Shown in pieces: positions 16,533 through 19,400 of a DNA stretch of 19,400 nucleotides. The notes below the pieces were generated by a model. That model saw nothing but the letters and a program-made list of their open reading frames with translations. It made no database searches and was not told the DNA's origin. Each line of letters opens with the position of its first letter. Positions within the stretch are counted from its first letter, which is position 1. The position numbers and the translations under genes are program-made. Source of the DNA: Sphingomonadales bacterium UBA658 (lineage in GTDB: Bacteria > Pseudomonadota > Alphaproteobacteria > Sphingomonadales > Sphingomonadaceae); assembly GCA_002299195.1 (NCBI GenBank), contig DBOA01000110.1, positions 1 to 19,400 of the forward strand, read 5' to 3'.

Positions 16533-17775
16533 AACGCAACACCTGAACTGGGTCCGTACTCGCCGCCTTCAGCGCGGGGTACAAGGTGGCAAGGAAGCTG
16601 AAAAGCAAGGCCAGCCCACAAATCGCCAGCACCTCGACTGGGTCCGTTCGCGATGGTAGCTCGGTGAGAAACCGGATCGATGGGTCCCACAAATTCTGCC
16701 CGGTGAGCAACTGAATGAAATTGACCACCGACTGCCGGAAATACAGGAAGATCGCGCCCAATATCAGGCCAAGCACAATACCGGACGACCCGATCAACAA
16801 GCCCACGGTCATGAATATCCGCAAGAGCGACTTTCGTGACGCCCCCATCGTCCGCAATATTGCAATGTCCCGCGTTTTGGCCCGCACCAGCATGATAAGC
16901 GATGACAAGATGTTAAACACGGCAACCAGTACGATGATCGAAAGCACGACAAACATCGCGACGCGCTCAACCGCCAGCGCCTCAAACAAAGATGCGTTCA
17001 TGCTTTTCCAGTCGACGATAAGGCCTTTGTTTTCCAGTTTAGGCAAAAGCGGCGCCAGAATCTCATTCACCTTGTCAGGATTTTCGGTCTTGATCTCGAT
17101 CATGCCAATTTCGTCACCCAACAGCATGAGTAGCTGTGCCCGTTCGATGGGCATTATAACGAACGCCTTGTCATAGTCGTAAACGCCCACTTCAAAGATC
17201 GCAGCGACTTCGTACGAAATTTCCCGCGGGACCGTGCCGAAGGGCGTCGTCCGCCCCGCAGGGTTGATGATCGTAATGCTCTGCCCGACCTGAACCCCCA
17301 AATTTTGGGCAAGACGCGAACCGATAGCGACCTTGTCGTCGTAGGAACTCAACGCCCGCAAGCTTCCGGCGACCGTCTTCCCCTTTAGCGTTTCGTTCTT
17401 CAGTATGTCATTCACCGACATTCCACGCGCCAGAATCGCTTCTACCCGGCCATTGAAGGTGGTGAGCAATGGTTGTTCAATTAACGCAGTGGCGTCGGTC
17501 ACGCCGGGCGTCTTTTCGACATCGTTCAAAATCTGACGCCAGTCTTGAAGCCGACCGCCATATCCCTGAACAACGGCATGGCCGTTCAAGCCAACAATCT
17601 TGTCGAATAATTCAGCGCGAAAGCCGTTCATGACGCTCATGACGATGATGAGCGCAGCTACGCCAAGCGCAACCGCGACAAGGCTAATACTCGCGACGAG
17701 GAAGATGAAACCTTCACCTTTGCCCGGCAGCAGATACCGGCGCGCCACCATGCGTTCATATCGCGACAATATCAT
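16525..17775 (-). CDS. lolC: Lipoprotein-releasing system permease (LolC/LolE family)
   Basis: This is the membrane partner of LolD, a 416-residue MacB-like permease. The first transmembrane helix follows the opening RYERMVARRYLLPGKGEGF and includes FLVASISLVAVALGVAALIIVMSVMNGF. A large periplasmic domain follows (about 50-270). Three C-terminal helices start at VAMFVVLSIIVLVAVFNI, with the LVRAKTRDIAILRTMGAS coupling segment between them and ending at the FSFLATLYPALKAA helix. In alphaproteobacteria a single LolC/E-type permease (LolF-like) often forms a homodimer, and only one is seen here. No Shine-Dalgarno is obvious before the ATG at 17775. It seems to be the first gene of the right-hand minus-strand run. 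Confidence 0.93.
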   Translation of the reverse strand: MILSRYERMVARRYLLPGKGEGFIFLVASISLVAVALGVAALIIVMSVMNGFRAELFDKIVGLNGHAVVQGYGGRLQDWRQILNDVEKTPGVTDATALIEQPLLTTFNGRVEAILARGMSVNDILKNETLKGKTVAGSLRALSSYDDKVAIGSRLAQNLGVQVGQSITIINPAGRTTPFGTVPREISYEVAAIFEVGVYDYDKAFVIMPIERAQLLMLLGDEIGMIEIKTENPDKVNEILAPLLPKLENKGLIVDWKSMNASLFEALAVERVAMFVVLSIIVLVAVFNILSSLIMLVRAKTRDIAILRTMGASRKSLLRIFMTVGLLIGSSGIVLGLILGAIFLYFRQSVVNFIQLLTGQNLWDPSIRFLTELPSRTDPVEVLAICGLALLFSFLATLYPALKAASTDPVQVLRYE

Positions 17776-17887
17776 GTGCGGTCACTGGTCAATGTTATCG
17801 GCATATCCGGTTCTTAGGTTCCACCATGAGGACTGGCAAGCATTGTTGCAGTGGCGCAACAGCCTTTGAAAAAGCGATGGGCGGAGT

Positions 17888-18010
17888 GTGGTTCCAATTG
17901 CAAAGCTAACCGCAAAGGAAGATGACGTCATCGAATTCGTCGAGAGCCTGTATAGGCCGATGGTTCAGGGGGAAAATCAGACCCGCCGGTGGGGACCGGC
18001 AGAGGACTGA
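17888..18010 (+). CDS. Candidate small ORF (40 aa) or, alternatively, part of a structured small RNA
   Basis: In the 450 bases between lolC and hsp20 no recognised gene exists, but a plus-strand intrinsic terminator at 18039-18074 implies a transcript. The best coding candidate starts at the GTG at 17888 and encodes an acidic, protein-like peptide (segments KEDDVIEFVESLY and RRWGPAED). It has no strong ribosome-binding site and no family I recognise. Against coding, the same bases form a stable hairpin (GCCGGT-GGGG-ACCGGC, 17985-18000) inside a longer helix made by TTCAG (17964-17968) and CTGAA (18007-18011), and a TGTTGC/GCAACA hairpin lies just before (17844-17861). Either a tiny protein gene or a small RNA fits. 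The 70 bases before the sigma-32 promoter hold only the terminator and T-rich sequence. Confidence 0.3.
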   Translation: MVPIAKLTAKEDDVIEFVESLYRPMVQGENQTRRWGPAED

Positions 18011-18038
18011 AACTACGCGCTAGCAAAGCTGCAGAGCG

Positions 18039-18074
18039 AGGCCGTTCGGAAATATCCGGGCGGCCTTGTTTTTT
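18039..18074 (+). terminator. Intrinsic terminator, 12-bp stem with AATA loop and T-tract
   Basis: AGGCCGTTCGGA (18039-18050) pairs with TCCGGGCGGCCT (18055-18066) over all 12 positions including two G-T wobbles; the loop is AATA. A T-rich tract (TTGTTTTTT) follows directly. The T-tract lies on the plus strand, so the transcript ends there coming from the left. It separates whatever is transcribed at 17780-18035 from the hsp20 promoter. Confidence 0.85.
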
Positions 18075-18104
18075 GCGCCTTCCTTTTTCGATGCATTTTT
18101 TCAT

Positions 18105-18132
18105 CTTGCAATTTTTTGGGCACTCCCCATCT
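18105..18132 (+). promoter_or_regulatory. Sigma-32 (RpoH) heat-shock promoter for hsp20
   Basis: A -35 element CTTGCAA (18105-18111; consensus CTTGAAA) is followed by a 13-base spacer and the -10 element CCCCATCT (18125-18132), a perfect match to the sigma-32 consensus CCCCATNT. Transcription should start near 18139, giving a leader of about 88 bases before the hsp20 ATG. Confidence 0.8.
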
Positions 18133-18138
18133 CATGAT

Positions 18139-18226
18139 GCGGAGGCCGCAAGGCTCCAAAACGACATAGCTGACCGCTGCTCTTGCGGGGTTGGCACACA
18201 CCAAATTGCTTGATGGAGAATTTGAT
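18139..18226 (+). promoter_or_regulatory. ROSE-like RNA thermometer in the hsp20 5' leader
   Basis: Three hairpins are visible in the predicted leader: GGA-G-GCC with a GCAA tetraloop and GGCTCC (18141-18157); CCGC/GCGG (18174-18188); and, next to the start codon, AAATT-G-CT (18203-18210) pairing with AG-AATTT (18217-18223). The last helix leaves one G bulged within TTGCT, which is the U(U/C)GCU motif that defines ROSE elements of alphaproteobacterial small heat-shock genes. The GGAG ribosome-binding site (18215-18218) lies in its loop and right arm, so it would be hidden at low temperature and freed on warming. The class assignment comes from the motif and position, not from a covariance search. 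Confidence 0.7.
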
Positions 18227-18712
18227 ATGCAACGTTTTGATTTTACACCATATCGCCGGAATACTGTTGGTTTTGACCGCTTGTTTGAACTGCTCGAAAA
18301 TACCGGACGCGCAGCGACCAACGAAAACTATCCGCCTTTCAATATCGAACGCACCGGCGAAAATGACTATCAAGTCACCGTCGCAGTTGCCGGGTTTAAG
18401 TCCGACGAGATAGACATTGTAGCGCAGCAGAATTTGTTGATCGTCACGGGCAGCAAGCAGGCTGAAGGCAACGACAATCGCGATTTTCTGCACATGGGAA
18501 TCGCAAGCCGCAATTTCGAACGCCGCTTCCAACTCGCGGACCATATTCATGTGACCGACGCTGATATGGCCGATGGTCTTTTGATTATATCGTTAGTGCG
18601 CGAAGTGCCGGAGGCATTGAAGCCACGCAAAATCGCCATCGGCGGTAAAACCGCACCTAATGTGATCGAGCACGCAGACAGCGCCGAGAAAAAAGACACA
18701 AACGCAGCCTAA
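18227..18712 (+). CDS. Small heat-shock protein, Hsp20/IbpA family
   Basis: This ATP-independent chaperone holds unfolding proteins until other chaperones act. Residues 1-30 (MQRFDFTPYRR then FDRLFELLENTG) match the IbpA-type N-terminal arm. The alpha-crystallin domain starts at YPPFNIERTGENDYQVTVAVAGF and ends with LIISLVREVPEALKPRKIAI. The C-terminal I-x-I type tail is IAI. The 161-residue length is normal for IbpA-type proteins. The ATG at 18227 follows GGAG 8 bases upstream; an upstream in-frame TTG at 18191 lies in the leader and is rejected. The single gene has its own heat-shock promoter and RNA thermometer and is followed by a hairpin. Confidence 0.95.
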   Translation: MQRFDFTPYRRNTVGFDRLFELLENTGRAATNENYPPFNIERTGENDYQVTVAVAGFKSDEIDIVAQQNLLIVTGSKQAEGNDNRDFLHMGIASRNFERRFQLADHIHVTDADMADGLLIISLVREVPEALKPRKIAIGGKTAPNVIEHADSAEKKDTNAA

Positions 18713-18720
18713 ACATATTT

Positions 18721-18746
18721 GGGGCGGCCGATTGCTCGTCCGCCCC
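18721..18746 (+). terminator. GC-rich hairpin after hsp20, probable terminator
   Basis: GGGGCGG (18721-18727) pairs with CCGCCCC (18740-18746), with an inner CGA/TCG helix and a TTGC loop. It starts 9 bases after the hsp20 stop. Only a poor T-tract (TTCA) follows, so termination may be weak or need Rho. The 117 bases between it and pyrG show nothing recognisable. Confidence 0.5.
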
Positions 18747-18863
18747 TTCACATATTATTAGCTCGGCTCGCAATGGGGCTGCACGGGTGTGAATGGCGTT
18801 TGGACGTTGTTTACCGGCCCAACTTCATTGATTCAGACGCGCCGATGATAGCCTATCCAACCG

Positions 18864-19400
18864 CTACACCAGTCGGCTTTGCTTCACCGCAGCAGCAACG
18901 AAACTCGCAAACAACGGATGCGGTGCAAAGGGACGCGATTTCAGTTCTGGGTGGAACTGTACGCCGATAAACCACGGATGATCCGGGCGCTCTACGATTT
19001 CCGGCAGCTCACCGTCGGGTGACATCCCGCTGAACACAAGGCCACCCTGCTCCAGCGCAGACTTGTAATGGACATTAACCTCATAACGGTGGCGATGCCG
19101 TTCAGAGATGTCCTGCGTGCCATAAATGCCCGCGACATGACTGTTTCCAGCCAACTTTGCGTCATAAGCACCAAGACGCATCGTGCCGCCAAGATCGCCG
19201 CCAGTTTCACGTTTCTGGATGCCCTCTTCGCTCATCCATTCGGTGATGATGCCAACGACTGGTTCGGTGGTCGCGCCAAATTCGGTGCTTGATGCGCCGG
19301 CAATACCCGCGGTGTTCCGCGCACCTTCAATACAGGCCATCTGCATGCCGAGACAAATGCCAAAGAACGGCACTTCGCGCTCACGGGCGAATTTGACCGC
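18864..19400 (-). CDS. pyrG: CTP synthase, C-terminal glutaminase part (cut by window edge)
   Basis: PyrG makes CTP from UTP, ATP and glutamine. Only the last 178 codons are visible: the frame is open to the right edge, where it reads VKFARERE before VPFFGICLGMQ, so no internal GTG should be taken as a start. The glutamine amidotransferase domain has its nucleophilic cysteine in FGICLG and the catalytic His-Glu pair in GVQFHPELKSRP near the end. The stop is TAG at 18864-18866. It points toward hsp20, so the two genes converge. Confidence 0.96.
   Translation of the reverse strand, partial: AVKFAREREVPFFGICLGMQMACIEGARNTAGIAGASSTEFGATTEPVVGIITEWMSEEGIQKRETGGDLGGTMRLGAYDAKLAGNSHVAGIYGTQDISERHRHRYEVNVHYKSALEQGGLVFSGMSPDGELPEIVERPDHPWFIGVQFHPELKSRPFAPHPLFASFVAAAVKQSRLV

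Noticed and set aside
17809..17821. GGTTC-TTA-GGTTC direct repeat upstream of lolC, resembling a LexA half-site pair
   Set aside because: The spacing between the GTTC units is 4 bases, not the 7 needed for an alphaproteobacterial LexA box.
17600..17869. Plus-strand open frame overlapping the start of lolC
   Set aside because: Most of it is antisense to lolC; only its last 15 or so codons are outside, and they show no domain.
18191..18226. Longer N-terminus for the small heat-shock protein from the TTG at 18191
   Set aside because: This stretch is the structured leader; the ATG at 18227 follows the ribosome-binding site and fits the family start.
1..19400. Search for CRISPR arrays, tRNA, rRNA, IS elements, prophage or toxin-antitoxin modules
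   Set aside because: No repeated spacers, transposase motifs, integrase, terminal repeats or RNA-gene signatures were seen.

Overview
The window looks like a chromosomal segment of an alphaproteobacterium, most likely a sphingomonad (Sphingomonadaceae; mid-range GC by eye, compatible with Sphingorhabdus- or Sphingopyxis-like genera). The basis is the sequence style of IlvD, DnaE, LolC and the acyl-CoA ligase, a perfect alphaproteobacterial LexA-type box, and the absence of phage, IS, tRNA, rRNA or CRISPR features. Genus is an inference, not a measurement.

Left third (1-5765, minus strand): a tightly packed run that reads, in transcription order, electron-transfer flavoprotein:ubiquinone oxidoreductase, an exported TPR protein, ispE, an N-formylglutamate amidohydrolase-family enzyme and ilvD (which runs off the left edge). 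Most of its junctions overlap, so the genes are probably co-transcribed and translationally coupled.

Middle (5880-10116, plus strand): a divergent run with a degenerate uracil-DNA-glycosylase-like protein, a soluble lytic transglycosylase and a MoaB-type molybdopterin protein, overlapping end to end. After a 50-base gap comes a PA0069/SplB-like radical SAM protein behind a perfect GTTC-N7-GTTC LexA box, so it is probably an SOS gene.

Right middle (10152-17775, minus strand): lolC, lolD, glutathione peroxidase, dnaE and an AMP-forming acyl-CoA ligase, read from right to left.

Right end (17776-19400): a 450-base stretch without a recognised gene. It holds a candidate small gene or structured RNA that ends in a strong intrinsic terminator. 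It is followed by a sigma-32-type promoter and a ROSE-like RNA thermometer leader in front of an Hsp20 small heat-shock gene. The end of pyrG (glutamine amidotransferase domain) enters from the right edge.

Most genes are ordinary housekeeping genes. The noteworthy signals are regulatory (the LexA box that moves the start of the radical SAM gene; sigma-32 promoter plus thermometer), the unassigned terminated transcript before hsp20, and the UDG-like protein without its cluster cysteines or catalytic motif. I did not find a clearly new multi-gene defence or mobile system.
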